Assembly (NCBI RefSeq): GCF_003234965.1
Contig: NZ_QKVK01000001.1
Span: 1 to 64,000 of the forward strand
Source: Aestuariivirga litoralis
GTDB lineage: Bacteria; Pseudomonadota; Alphaproteobacteria; Rhizobiales; Aestuariivirgaceae
Reading direction: 5' to 3'
DNA length: 64,000 bases
The notes beneath the pieces were generated by a model, which saw only the letters and a program-made list of their open reading frames with translations, ran no database searches and was not told where the DNA came from. The translations under genes were made by a program, and so were the position numbers. This document shows, in pieces, positions 35,575-45,156 of the stretch (its first letter is position 1; every line of letters begins with the position of its first letter).

Positions 35575-37358
35575 ATGTCCAAGAAATCTCACGTGAAGGT
35601 AACCCATTGGACGCTTCACCGTGTTGCTCGAGTATTCGCATCCGTCGCTCTCCTGGCTCTCTTGGTGTTGAGCCATGGCGCGGCGATGGCGGAGAACCCG
35701 GCTGCGCCTTCGACAGTTTCCGGCACGGAGAGCCCGGCCCCCGAACCCGCGCCAACCACGACCGCAGATCCTGGCATCGCGCTTGATGACCTCGAAATCA
35801 TGCTGGAGCCGCTGACCCGCGCCGAAGTCGCGGTCGAGGCCAAGGCTTGGCTCGCCTTGCTTCGCGCCAAGGTCAGCGAGATCAGCCTTGCCGAACTGGC
35901 GGTACATCGCAAGAACCGCGAGATCGCGCAGTTGGCCAAGGAGAAGGCGGCTGGAGACGCTCTGGCGAAGGCTGCGCAGGAGGCCAAGTCCAAGGAGAGC
36001 AGCACTGATACGACGGCGGCCGAGAAGGTCGCGGCTGCAGAGCGTCTGGCGGCAGCGCAGAAGGATCTCGCCAACACAGTTGACTCTGCCGAGAAGCAGG
36101 CCGCCAGCGATCAGGAGCAGGCATCAGCGGCAGCAAGCGTCGCCAGCGCGAAGACTGCGGAGGCGGCGAAGGTCTCTTCAGCCGTTGGCCAAGTGGCAAA
36201 GGCCGGCGACGGGACGGATCCTGTTGCTGCGGCAGTTGAGCAGAAGGCGACTGACCCGGCTGCTGCGCCGGAAGTCGCCGCGTCCATCGCGAAGGAGGCT
36301 GCCGTGCCGTCTGCAGACGGGTCCGGAAGTGGAATTTCAGCGGAGCAGACATCCAACAAGGCTGTACAGCTTTCCGAAAAGGCTAGTGAGGCCACCGGGG
36401 CCAAGACCGACGTTAAGGTCGCTCTGGTTGATCTCAGCACGCAGTTGACGAGCGAACGCACCGCACTTGCCGACCGCCTGAAGCTGGTTCTCGACAAGTG
36501 GGAACTGAAGGGAGGCGATCCGGCCGAGTATCGCCAGTACGTCTCGTCACTCAGCGGCTTCAAGATCGATGTCTCCGACCGGACCGCGACCTGGGCGAGG
36601 ACCAAGGCTTGGCTTGTCGCCGACGAGGGCGGACTGCGCTGGTCGCGCAACTTGGGCATCTTCCTTGGCTATGTCCTGGGATCAGTCATCATAGCGTGGA
36701 TTCTGCGACGGGTGCTCCGGCGTGCGATGAACGTGACGCATGTCTCGTCCAATCTTCTGCGCGATTTCGTTGTTTCGATGTCGGGTCGCGCGGTCGTCTT
36801 CTTCGGCGTTCTTCTGGGGTTGTCTGCCCTGGAGTTCAACCTGTCGCCCATCCTCGCGGCAGTCGGCGCTGCCGGCTTTGTGGTCGCCTTTGCACTTCAG
36901 GGCACGCTCAGCAACTTCGCGAGCGGTCTGCTGATCATGGTCAACAAGCCCTTCGACGTTGGTGACATCGTGGAGATTGGTTCAGGCATCAAGGGCAAGG
37001 TGCAGGCCGTCACGATCTTCAGCACCGTAGCCGAGAAGGAAGACGGGCTCACGATGATCGTTCCCAACAACACGGTCTGGAGTGGTGTCATCACCAACTA
37101 CTCTACGAGCGTCATTAGCAACGCGAGCGCATCCGGCTGAAGCGATCAACTTGTCCATCGGTAATACCTAGGGGTCCTGGCCCTGCTTTGCGACGCTGGA
37201 GAACTTGAGTGCCATTCTAAAAGGATCGAATTTCTATACGATTGATCTAGCGCCTCAACTCGTGACGCAACAGTTGAGCCAAACACCAACGAAATCTCTA
37301 CATGCTAACCGGCCTCGTGCTGATCTAGGCTAACTTCTAGTGCACAATCATTGTGGAA
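35355..37358. repeat. Right arm of about 2-kb inverted repeat
   Basis: This segment is the inverted counterpart of 23558-25564. The inner end starts TGGTGCGCCGGACAAGAC. The outer end finishes CACAATCATTGTGGAA at 37358, and a palindromic CACAATnATTGTG core is shared by both outer ends. Between the arms lie about 9.8 kb, from 25565 to 35354. Homologous recombination between the arms would invert that segment and leave both mscS-type genes intact. Confidence 0.9.
35575..37140 (+). CDS. MscS-family channel protein, copy B (C-terminal domain absent)
   Basis: The 521-residue protein has the same length and layout as copy A: signal peptide ending GAAMAENPA, Ala-rich coiled region, transmembrane helix, MscS pore helix AFALQGTLSNFASGLL and beta domain GDIVEIGSGIKGKV. 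It likewise stops just after the beta domain. Residues from about 290 to the end are almost identical to copy A, while the first 40 residues are clearly different. The ATG at 35575 follows GGAAGG by six bases. The orientation is opposite to copy A, so the two genes point outward from the bracketed segment. Confidence 0.87.
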   Translation: MSKKSHVKVTHWTLHRVARVFASVALLALLVLSHGAAMAENPAAPSTVSGTESPAPEPAPTTTADPGIALDDLEIMLEPLTRAEVAVEAKAWLALLRAKVSEISLAELAVHRKNREIAQLAKEKAAGDALAKAAQEAKSKESSTDTTAAEKVAAAERLAAAQKDLANTVDSAEKQAASDQEQASAAASVASAKTAEAAKVSSAVGQVAKAGDGTDPVAAAVEQKATDPAAAPEVAASIAKEAAVPSADGSGSGISAEQTSNKAVQLSEKASEATGAKTDVKVALVDLSTQLTSERTALADRLKLVLDKWELKGGDPAEYRQYVSSLSGFKIDVSDRTATWARTKAWLVADEGGLRWSRNLGIFLGYVLGSVIIAWILRRVLRRAMNVTHVSSNLLRDFVVSMSGRAVVFFGVLLGLSALEFNLSPILAAVGAAGFVVAFALQGTLSNFASGLLIMVNKPFDVGDIVEIGSGIKGKVQAVTIFSTVAEKEDGLTMIVPNNTVWSGVITNYSTSVISNASASG

Positions 37359-37488
37359 TCTGGGACAGCCATAGTTTGCAGGTATTGGCGAATATTGGCC
37401 CGTCAAGTCCGGCTTGCGGATAGCCCGGCGCATCTGTTTAACTGATTCCCCTGGAATGGAACTGAATTGCAAGGCGGGAGAAAGCAGG
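37141..37488. other. Gap covering the outer end of the right repeat
   Basis: The first 218 bases are the outer part of the inverted repeat, without a gene. The remaining 130 bases lead to the LysR-type gene and should contain its promoter. An earlier in-frame start for that gene at 37414 exists but lacks a ribosome binding site. Confidence 0.4.
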
Positions 37489-38385
37489 ATGCGCAACAGT
37501 CGACTCATGCGAGGCCTTCATTGCTTTGAAGCTGTGGCACGGCACGGATCCGTCAAAATGGCAGCGGATGAGCTCGGAGTGTCGCAGAGTGCGGTCAGCC
37601 ACCAGCTCCGCGACCTCACTGAATCGTTGGGCGAGCAATTGTTCATCCGCGCCGGACGTGGGATCGCGCTCACCGCCACCGGGCGACGACTGGCTGATAA
37701 GCTCGCCACAACCTTTTCTGGCCTGCAATCCTCCCTCGACGACATCATCGGAAGTGGGCGACCGTCGCTGCGGCTTGCGGTTTGCAGCAGCTTCGGGCCG
37801 GGGTGGCTCATCCCGAGGCTTGCTTCCTTCTATGAGGCAAATCCGGCGGTCAACCTCCAGCTCCGCCTCTATGCTCAGGATCCCGAACAGACCGCCGAGG
37901 TGGCAGACGCCTTCGTCACCGCACAGGAACTGAGGCCTGGTTTCACCGCGGTTCACCTTCTCGATGAGATGCTGGTCGCCGTGGCGTCACCCCGCCTGTG
38001 TGGCTCGTCGGCGGAAAGGGATCTTCCGCTCATCACCACCGACATCACGACGGAACGTTTCGGGCAGGAGTGGCGGGACTATTGCGCCATGACGGGGCGG
38101 AGCCTCGAGGGACTGCAATCCGGACGCTTCCTCGAGTGCACCCACTACATGCTATCCGTGGAAATGGCAGGTGCCGGTCTCGGCCTTGCACTGGTCCCGG
38201 ACTTTCTCGCCAGGCGCCATGTCGAGGCGGGCGGGCTCGCTTATTTCGACCGCATGCTTATGCCATCCGGGAGACGCTATCACCTGTGCTTCAAGAAGTC
38301 CCGCGCCCAGGATCCGGAGGTCAGAGACCTCGTGCAATGGCTCCGGGCGGAGCGTGCGCCCAAACCCGTCAAGAACCTTGCATAA
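37489..38385 (+). CDS. LysR-family transcriptional regulator
   Basis: The 298-residue protein has an N-terminal winged helix (GLHCFEAVARHGSVKMAADE, then LGVSQSAVSHQLRDLTESLG) and a type-2 periplasmic-binding-like effector domain (LRLAVCSSFGPGWLIPRLAS, then VEMAGAGLGLALVPDFLAR). The sequence resembles the GcvA-like subgroup. Its gene lies 125 bases before the L,D-transpeptidase gene and reads in the same direction, so it may control the cluster at 38511-46023. The ATG at 37489 fits the domain start. Confidence 0.87.
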   Translation: MRNSRLMRGLHCFEAVARHGSVKMAADELGVSQSAVSHQLRDLTESLGEQLFIRAGRGIALTATGRRLADKLATTFSGLQSSLDDIIGSGRPSLRLAVCSSFGPGWLIPRLASFYEANPAVNLQLRLYAQDPEQTAEVADAFVTAQELRPGFTAVHLLDEMLVAVASPRLCGSSAERDLPLITTDITTERFGQEWRDYCAMTGRSLEGLQSGRFLECTHYMLSVEMAGAGLGLALVPDFLARRHVEAGGLAYFDRMLMPSGRRYHLCFKKSRAQDPEVRDLVQWLRAERAPKPVKNLA

Positions 38386-38510
38386 AAAAGCGGCAGTTGA
38401 AGCTTGGGAACTAGTGAACCGGTCCCTTTCGCCGCAAACATGAATACAGCTCAACAATCGCCAGTATTGCTCATTTGACCTGAGCCCTCGGTTCAGTGAC
38501 ATCTGCAAGC

Positions 38511-39503
38511 ATGTACGTGGATTCACTGATTTCCCGGCGCCGGCTTCTTCGGTCGCTCGCCACCGCGACCACGGTCCCACTATGGGCAGGCGCCGCCGCC
38601 GCACAGCTGGTCAACAAGCTGGCCTATGACCTGAAGAACGGCGAGTTCAACTGGTTCCCAGAACGTTCGGAAGGCGGGCCGATCCTCATCATAGTCTCGA
38701 TTCCGGACCAGCTGGTGCACGTTTACCGCAATGGCATCCGGATCGCTGCCTCAACCTGCTCGACTGGCAAGCCCGGCCACCGCACGCCGACCGGGGTGTT
38801 CCAGATCCTGCAGAAGGACAAGCACCACCACTCCTCGACCTATTCCAACGCTCCCATGCCCAACATGAACCGGCTGACGTGGAGCGGCATCGCGCTCCAT
38901 GCTGGCAACCTTCCAGGCTATCCCGCCTCGCACGGTTGCGTACGCCTGCCGATGCAGTTCTCGGAGCTCCTTTTCGACATCACCCGCAAGGGCATGACGG
39001 TGGTGATCGCCGACAATACCTCGCAGCCCGCCGCCATCACCCATCCGGGCATGGTGCTGGGCGATTATGCGCGGCGCGAGTTCGCCGCCGTCGACACGGC
39101 CCTCGTCAAGGACCAGTACACCGCCGGGCACGAGGCGAAGCCCAGCATCACCAGCGTCGTCGTCAGCAGCAAGGACAAGTCCGTCACGGTGCTCGAGGAT
39201 GGCCGCGTAGTGGCCAAGGGCAAGGCCACCATCACGGGCGGCGCAAAGCCCATCGGCGAGAGTGTCTACAGTCTCACCGGTTCCAGCACCTCGGATGACA
39301 GCCTCACCTGGTCGGGCATGGGCTATGGCAAGACCGACCGCGAGGACATGGGTCATGAACTCCGTCGCATCTCGGCGGACCCGCAGGTTCGCGAGCAGAT
39401 CCGCAAACGCATGAAGAACGGAATGACGGTGGTGACCACCGACCAGTCCAACTCCGCCTCCCACCGCGCCACCGATTTCACCATCATGGAGGGAGTCTAC
39501 TGA
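38511..39503 (+). CDS. Exported L,D-transpeptidase (YkuD)
   Basis: The 330-residue protein has a twin-arginine-like signal (ISRRRLLRSLATATTVPLWA) and a YkuD catalytic domain. IPDQLVHVYRNG starts the domain, followed by STGKPGHRTPTGVFQI and the active-site motif HAGNLPGYPASHGCVR with Cys near residue 142. These enzymes form 3-3 peptidoglycan cross-links or attach proteins to the wall. About 150 further residues follow the domain and are unassigned. I chose the ATG at 38511. The stop overlaps the start of the next small secreted protein (TGATG). Confidence 0.9.
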   Translation: MYVDSLISRRRLLRSLATATTVPLWAGAAAAQLVNKLAYDLKNGEFNWFPERSEGGPILIIVSIPDQLVHVYRNGIRIAASTCSTGKPGHRTPTGVFQILQKDKHHHSSTYSNAPMPNMNRLTWSGIALHAGNLPGYPASHGCVRLPMQFSELLFDITRKGMTVVIADNTSQPAAITHPGMVLGDYARREFAAVDTALVKDQYTAGHEAKPSITSVVVSSKDKSVTVLEDGRVVAKGKATITGGAKPIGESVYSLTGSSTSDDSLTWSGMGYGKTDREDMGHELRRISADPQVREQIRKRMKNGMTVVTTDQSNSASHRATDFTIMEGVY

Positions 39504-39904
39504 TGAAGGCTGGCACTTCACTCCTTATCGCGGCATTGCTTCTTGGTCCCTCGCAGTCCGGCTTCGCCGCTGACCGGGCGGAGACCGTGAAGTTCAATTC
39601 AGGTGCCTCCTCAGCGGAGAAGAAATCCTCGATCAAGGGATATGACAGCGTTGATTACCGCATTGCTGCGCGGGCAGGTCAGATCATGCAGGTTCTGTTC
39701 AGTCCGTCGAACCGCTCCTGCTACATGAACGTGCTGCCACCCGGCGGAGATACGGCCATCTTCAACGGTTCGGTGTCTGGAAACGAGTTCTCCAGGAACC
39801 TGACGGCCACCGGCACCTACAGGGTGCAAGTCTATCTCATGCGCAATGCGGCGCGTCGCGGCGAGACTTGCAACTTCGCGATCTCGTTTGAAATCACTGG
39901 CTAA
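39503..39904 (+). CDS. Small secreted beta-rich protein
   Basis: The 133-residue product has a signal peptide (LLIAALLLGPSQSGFAA). The mature domain contains YRIAARAGQIMQVLFSPS, a pair of cysteines (SCYMNV and ETCNFAI) and GTYRVQVYLM. This resembles PPC-like or inhibitor-like beta-sandwich domains, but I cannot name a family. It is translationally coupled to the L,D-transpeptidase, so the two probably act together in the periplasm. Confidence 0.75.
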   Translation: MKAGTSLLIAALLLGPSQSGFAADRAETVKFNSGASSAEKKSSIKGYDSVDYRIAARAGQIMQVLFSPSNRSCYMNVLPPGGDTAIFNGSVSGNEFSRNLTATGTYRVQVYLMRNAARRGETCNFAISFEITG

Positions 39905-39930
39905 ACCACCACAACGGAAGGAACACTACC

Positions 39931-40479
39931 ATGAAGCCTGTCACCGCCGCAGCCGCTGTTGCGTTCGTCGCGCTCTTCACCGTACCTGCACTCGCCAACC
40001 CGCCTAAGTTCACGGCGAGCTGCCCTACCGGCATCACGGTGAAATCGAATGGCAGCGGCAAGGTGAAGATCAATGGCACGAAGGCGACTGTGAAGACCTT
40101 CAGCAACAAGGCTTGGGAAGCGAGTGCCAACGGCGTTTCAATCGATTTCGGTCTCGATGGCTCCGAGCTTTCCGTCACCTACACCGGCAAGGGCGGCGCG
40201 AATGGCATCTGCCAGGTCACGAGCGGCGGAACAAGCGGTGCTGGTTCGCCCGCCGGAAGCAATGCTGCGGGCGATTTGAACGGCGTTTCGCCCAAGGATC
40301 AGCAGGCCTGCCTCGCCGCCGTCTCGAACACGGCTAACAATGGAGATGTCGACGTGCTCGATGCCTACAGCTCGGAGGCCAACAATCAGGTCATCGTTGG
40401 CGTGGGCTCGAAGAAGGCAAAGTGGCAGTGCCTGGTCAAGAACGGCAGGGTCGCCAACGTCATGTCAATGTCGAACTAG
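39931..40479 (+). CDS. Secreted protein of unknown function
   Basis: The 182-residue product has a signal peptide (AAAVAFVALFTVPALA). It then has a Lys/Gly/Thr-rich domain with paired cysteines (TASCPTG and NGICQVTSG), a Gly/Ser/Ala linker (residues 95-115) and a C-terminal domain with QQACLAAVSNTANN and KWQCLVKNGRVANV. The C-terminal part resembles small periplasmic domains of about 60 residues found at the ends of other exported proteins. It lies 26 bases after the previous gene and 61 before the metalloprotease. Confidence 0.75.
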   Translation: MKPVTAAAAVAFVALFTVPALANPPKFTASCPTGITVKSNGSGKVKINGTKATVKTFSNKAWEASANGVSIDFGLDGSELSVTYTGKGGANGICQVTSGGTSGAGSPAGSNAAGDLNGVSPKDQQACLAAVSNTANNGDVDVLDAYSSEANNQVIVGVGSKKAKWQCLVKNGRVANVMSMSN

Positions 40480-40540
40480 AGCGGCGCCTCAGCGCTTCAG
40501 CCGCACCAGCACTCCACGGCTTTTCCATGAGCGAGGCTCC

Positions 40541-43078
40541 ATGATCCGTCACCTGTCGCGTCATCTGGCGTATTCCGTGGTCGCCTGCCACCTTCTCTGG
40601 GCGGCTCCCGTCATGGCGCAGCAGGCCGCACCGACGGTCGAGAGTCTCGTGCAAGGGGCTACACTCGCTGGGCCGGGCCGCATTGGCGCTTACAGCAAGG
40701 GCGGGAAGCTGCTTCTGCTGCTTCCCGCCGAGTCGCTCGGAAAGCCCTTCATCTGGTATGCCGAGGTGGTGGGGCTTCCGGCGGGTGTCGTGTCGGACTC
40801 GCTTCAGGCGGCGGGCCTGCTGGCGCGCTTCGAGCGCCGTAACGGCGTGGTGCTGGCGCGTGACCTGACGACGAAGTCGACGCGCGGCAGCGGCACGGCC
40901 GACGATGCACCCGGGTCCCCGGCGCCTGGTGAAGCGCCGGAGCCCATCTCGCCAGCCACCACCGACGGACATGAACGGCCGATCGAAACAGCCCTCAATC
41001 TTATCGAGACAGGACCGGTGATCGCAGCGTTTCCGGTTCTTGCCGAGGCATCGGACGGGCGGCTTCTGATCGATGCAACGCAGGTGTTTTCGAGCGACGT
41101 TGAAAGTGCTTCCGGTCGTGATTTCGTGGCGCTGGGAGGCAGCGTCGCAGCAGGCGTCGATCCTGCACGCTCATATATCGAACGCGTCACGTCCAGCGAG
41201 GAGGCTCTCAATGTCCGCTCGCACCTCACCTTCCTCGCTGCCGATCCCGCCCATCCTGCCGCCGGCGTGAAGCCGGTCTCGATGGTCGTCGGGCATTCCT
41301 TCGTGTTCCTCCCTGATAAGCCGATGGCCTATCGCGCGGCAGATCCGCGCATCGGCTTCTTCACGGCGAAGTTCACGGAATTCGAACCAGGGTCGGGATC
41401 AGCTGTGCTGAGCCGCGACGTGATCACCCGCTTCCGTCTGGAAAAGAAGGATCCCTCCGCCAAGGTGAGCGATCCCGTAAAGCCCATCGTCTTCTACATA
41501 GGGCCGGGCGTGCCGAAGCGCTGGCGGCCCTACATTAAGGCTGGCGTGGAGTTATGGAAGCCTGCCTTCGAGGCGGCGGGCTTTTCAAACGCCATCATGG
41601 CGGTAGAGGCGCCCGACCCGTCAGTCGATCCGAACTGGTCGGTGGAGGACATCACTCACAACGTCATTCGCTGGGTGCCGACGAACCGCGTCAATGCCTA
41701 CGGGCCTCATGTCATAGATCCGCGCTCGGGTGAAATCCTCTCGGCCCACATCCTCGTCTGGCCAAGCGTGCTGGATTACTTCTCGAAGTACTATTACGCG
41801 GTCGCCGGAACGCTCGACCCCGATGCCAGCCACCTTCCCCTGCCGCAGGAGAAGATGGGCGAGATCCTCACCTATGTCGTAGCGCATGAAGTGGGCCACA
41901 CGCTGGGGCTCCGGCACAATCACATCGCATCGACGGCCTATTCGGTGGAGCAGATGCGTAATCCCGCCTTCGCAAATGCGCACGGCCCCAACAGTTCGAT
42001 CATGGCCTATGGGAGATTCAACCAGGCCGCCCAGCCGGGAGACGGTATCAAGGTGCTGATCCCGAAGCTCGGACCCTATGACATTGCGGCGATCCAGTGG
42101 GGTTATGCCCCCGTGACGGGTACCCAGGCCGAGCAGCAGGCCCATATCGCCGAGGCATCGCGAAAGTTCACGGAGCAGAGGGAGTTGTGGTGGGCCGCCG
42201 GCGAATTGCCCCCGGAGACCGCAACCTACCTTCACGATCCGCGCGTGCAGAAGGAAAACACTGGCGCTGATCGGATAGATGCCACCCGTCTCGGCATTGC
42301 CAATATCGAGCGATCGCTGTCCCGCCTCGACGCCGCGACGGGAGGTGACAATGATCTGTTTTCCTCAACCTATGCGGTTCTGCTAGCCACCCAGAAGCGC
42401 ATGCTCGATTCGGTCGCCGTGCTGGTGGGCGGTGCGATGCCCCGGATCGGCGCCCCGGCGGGCAAGCGCGTCGATCTGGTTCGCGCAGACGAGCAGACTG
42501 CCGCCGTCGACTACCTCCTTGGGGAAGGTGCCCGCTCGCTTGATGCCTTCAGTGATCCGGCGCTGCTCGAGCGTATCGCCGTAACAGGGGGCGGCCGCAC
42601 AGTGGAAGACATGCAGCGTTCACTTCTGGCGACGCTGCTCGACGGAGCGCGGCTTGCCGTCCTGCAAAGCCAGTCCGATCAGGATGCCGAAGCCTATTCC
42701 ACGATCAAGCTCGGGCACGACGTAGGTGACGCCGTGTGGGGCAATCTGGAGCAGGCTTCCCATACAGATCGGGTGCTGCAGCGCGCCTATGTGAACCGGA
42801 CGCGCGACATGATCCGATCATGGCAGAACCCCACTCCGGCAGAGTCTGCTGGTGCCGCGGTCGCCGTCAAGGCAGGCTTTCCGCAATCCTTCGCCGAGAT
42901 CGAATCTGACACTGGCGACGACACAGACTATCCGGCCTGGCTGCGCTCTTACCTGCCCCAGCTCAAGAACAGGCTCGACCAGGCTTCGCGTCAGGCCGAG
43001 AGCGCCGCAGACCGGCAGCACTTCGCCGAGATGTCCGTCGAGATCGGTCAACTCTCGTCATTGATGCAGCAGGAGTGA
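40541..43078 (+). CDS. Secreted zinc-dependent metalloprotease (DUF5117/DUF4953 type)
   Basis: The 845-residue protein has a signal peptide (CHLLWAAPVMA). A long N-terminal domain contains LLLPAESLGKPFIWYAEVVG and ends near residue 290. The metzincin-type motif HEVGHTLGLRHN is near residue 449, and SIMAYGRFN serves as the downstream Met-turn-like segment. This is the DUF5117-zincin-DUF4953 layout of uncharacterised large exported proteases. The ATG at 40541 begins the signal peptide; the frame is open further upstream but overlaps the previous gene. An S33 peptidase gene follows after 81 bases. Confidence 0.9.
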   Translation: MIRHLSRHLAYSVVACHLLWAAPVMAQQAAPTVESLVQGATLAGPGRIGAYSKGGKLLLLLPAESLGKPFIWYAEVVGLPAGVVSDSLQAAGLLARFERRNGVVLARDLTTKSTRGSGTADDAPGSPAPGEAPEPISPATTDGHERPIETALNLIETGPVIAAFPVLAEASDGRLLIDATQVFSSDVESASGRDFVALGGSVAAGVDPARSYIERVTSSEEALNVRSHLTFLAADPAHPAAGVKPVSMVVGHSFVFLPDKPMAYRAADPRIGFFTAKFTEFEPGSGSAVLSRDVITRFRLEKKDPSAKVSDPVKPIVFYIGPGVPKRWRPYIKAGVELWKPAFEAAGFSNAIMAVEAPDPSVDPNWSVEDITHNVIRWVPTNRVNAYGPHVIDPRSGEILSAHILVWPSVLDYFSKYYYAVAGTLDPDASHLPLPQEKMGEILTYVVAHEVGHTLGLRHNHIASTAYSVEQMRNPAFANAHGPNSSIMAYGRFNQAAQPGDGIKVLIPKLGPYDIAAIQWGYAPVTGTQAEQQAHIAEASRKFTEQRELWWAAGELPPETATYLHDPRVQKENTGADRIDATRLGIANIERSLSRLDAATGGDNDLFSSTYAVLLATQKRMLDSVAVLVGGAMPRIGAPAGKRVDLVRADEQTAAVDYLLGEGARSLDAFSDPALLERIAVTGGGRTVEDMQRSLLATLLDGARLAVLQSQSDQDAEAYSTIKLGHDVGDAVWGNLEQASHTDRVLQRAYVNRTRDMIRSWQNPTPAESAGAAVAVKAGFPQSFAEIESDTGDDTDYPAWLRSYLPQLKNRLDQASRQAESAADRQHFAEMSVEIGQLSSLMQQE

Positions 43079-43159
43079 CCGGACGGCGCGCACGGGAGTC
43101 ATCGCCCGGGCGCCCGCATTCCAGCTACTAGGCAATTTGCAAGAAAGAGGACGCAACTG

Positions 43160-45115
43160 ATGGATTACCAGCACATCCTCGCATTAGTCGCATCCCTTTT
43201 GGGTCAGCCCGGCGATATAGCGGCCGGAACGCCGAACCTGACGGCCGCGGTCACGCACATCGCATGTCCACGACCCTATCCCGTGAACGAGATCGACGGC
43301 CAGACGATCACCTGCGGCACCGTGCAGGTGCCAGAGGATCACGATCATCCGGAGGGCAAGAAGATCGCCCTCAAGTTCATGATCATGAAGTCGCATTCCC
43401 AGTACCCGGAGCCTGATCCACTGGTGTATCTTGATGGCGGACCCGGTGGCAGTGCATTCGGCGTGATCGGCAAGGTCGACCGGGGCTTTGCACCCTGGCG
43501 CAGAACCCGCGACATTGTGTTCTGGGATCAACGCTCCGCAGGCATTTCAGGGCACTCGGTCAATTGTTACAAGGCGCTATCCGAGAACGCGGTGAAGATT
43601 GCGAAGGGCGAAACGCTGAACGTCGATGCCAAAGGCGATCCCATCAAGGACAGTCTCGTGAGCAAATGCCTCGGAGAGCTCGAGTCTTCAGGCATCGATA
43701 TCGCAAAGTACAACACGACGCAGGACGCGAAGGATATTCCGGTCGTGATGGCCGCGCTCGGTTATCCGACCTACAATCTCTATGGAATATCATTCGGCTC
43801 AAAGCTTGCGCTCGAAACAATGCGCGTTGCGCCGCAAGGCATTCGCTCGGTCATCATCGACGGCGTGGCCCCGTCCTGGGTCCATCTCTACAACTCCTTC
43901 ACCGTGAAGACCGACGAGGCCATCGAGAACGTGGTGGAGCAGTGCAGGGCGGATCCTGTCTGCAACAAGACCTATCCCGATCTCCACAAGGTGATCATCG
44001 AGACGTTGCATATGGCTCATGACGGCAAGATCATCCATCAGGGGAAGCCGGTCACGACAGCCACGATCTTCCGGCCCTTCAACGAGAGAAACGGTCAGGA
44101 TTCCAGGGTCTCGATGACACCCTACATTCCCGCATTCATCTATGAGCTCCATCGCGGCGGGGACATGCCCACCGTGGACATGCTCATGGCGCGAAACTTT
44201 CTGATGCCGGAGTTGGGAGACGACGACGTGACAGAAGCTTCGGCGAGCCTGCCGAAGGAACAGAGGAACTTGATCCGCACGCTTTCCGACAATGTTGCAA
44301 TTTCGCGCAGAGTTGAAAAGTCGAATGCCAACGTCGTTGAGGAGTTGCGTGACACCGTCGATGAGCGCGACCAGTATGGTCCCGTGGCAGTGTTATTCGA
44401 CCGGGAACTGGAAAAGGCACTCACTGCCGAAGGAAAGAGCGATCCGGCGAAGATAGCCAAGAGCATTGCAGACTATGTCGCGCTTCAGAACATCAAGCCG
44501 TCGCGAGATGCGCTCAAAGTCTTCGTGGAGGGTTACACCTCTGGCGAGCAACGTGCGCGGCTCCTGTCCCTGATCCAGAGTATGAGCGAAGCGGAGGTTG
44601 CTGGCTATTTTGACATCATCAAACGCGATGTCATGGCGTCTCAGACTCACTTCTTCGACAACATGTATCTGTTCAACTACGCCTGCCAGGAAGACATCCC
44701 TTACAATAGCTATGAAGGTTACAAGAAGGTCGCGGCAAGCGACAAATATCCATATCTCGACGAAGACTACGACCTTATGGTGAGGAACTTCTTTGCCGGA
44801 TGTGCTCCATTCAAGCCGCAGGAGCGCGAGAATTGGCATACCCCCGTGGCAAGCGACATTCCCACCCTGTCCATCGGCGGCCTGTATGATATTCAAACCC
44901 CAGCAAGCTGGGCAAGGCTCGCCACGGAGAAGCTCACAAACGCGCAGGTCTTCATGATCCCCGAGGCAGGTCACGGCGCCGTCATCTACCAGCCCTGCGT
45001 GGCAGATATCGGTGTCGCTTTCACGAACAACCCCTATCGCAAGCTGTCCGATGCGTGCCCCAAGAGCATCACCATCAACTGGCACATTCCCGACTGGGCC
45101 AAGGAAGCGAAGTAG
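43160..45115 (+). CDS. S33-family alpha/beta-hydrolase peptidase
   Basis: The 651-residue protein has an alpha/beta-hydrolase fold of the tripeptidyl-aminopeptidase type. VYLDGGPGGSAF forms the oxyanion-hole region. The nucleophile Ser is in LYGISFGSKLAL near residue 211. The acid is in IGGLYDIQTP near 576, and His is in PEAGHGAV near 604. A TAP-like C-terminal domain is present (residues 550-650). Five cysteine-bearing segments suggest an exported protein, but the N terminus is only weakly signal-like. It follows the metalloprotease and may trim peptides released by it. Confidence 0.85.
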   Translation: MDYQHILALVASLLGQPGDIAAGTPNLTAAVTHIACPRPYPVNEIDGQTITCGTVQVPEDHDHPEGKKIALKFMIMKSHSQYPEPDPLVYLDGGPGGSAFGVIGKVDRGFAPWRRTRDIVFWDQRSAGISGHSVNCYKALSENAVKIAKGETLNVDAKGDPIKDSLVSKCLGELESSGIDIAKYNTTQDAKDIPVVMAALGYPTYNLYGISFGSKLALETMRVAPQGIRSVIIDGVAPSWVHLYNSFTVKTDEAIENVVEQCRADPVCNKTYPDLHKVIIETLHMAHDGKIIHQGKPVTTATIFRPFNERNGQDSRVSMTPYIPAFIYELHRGGDMPTVDMLMARNFLMPELGDDDVTEASASLPKEQRNLIRTLSDNVAISRRVEKSNANVVEELRDTVDERDQYGPVAVLFDRELEKALTAEGKSDPAKIAKSIADYVALQNIKPSRDALKVFVEGYTSGEQRARLLSLIQSMSEAEVAGYFDIIKRDVMASQTHFFDNMYLFNYACQEDIPYNSYEGYKKVAASDKYPYLDEDYDLMVRNFFAGCAPFKPQERENWHTPVASDIPTLSIGGLYDIQTPASWARLATEKLTNAQVFMIPEAGHGAVIYQPCVADIGVAFTNNPYRKLSDACPKSITINWHIPDWAKEAK

Positions 45116-45156
45116 GTCGACCGCGCGCGCCAACCCAAAACCTAGGGGAACCCATC

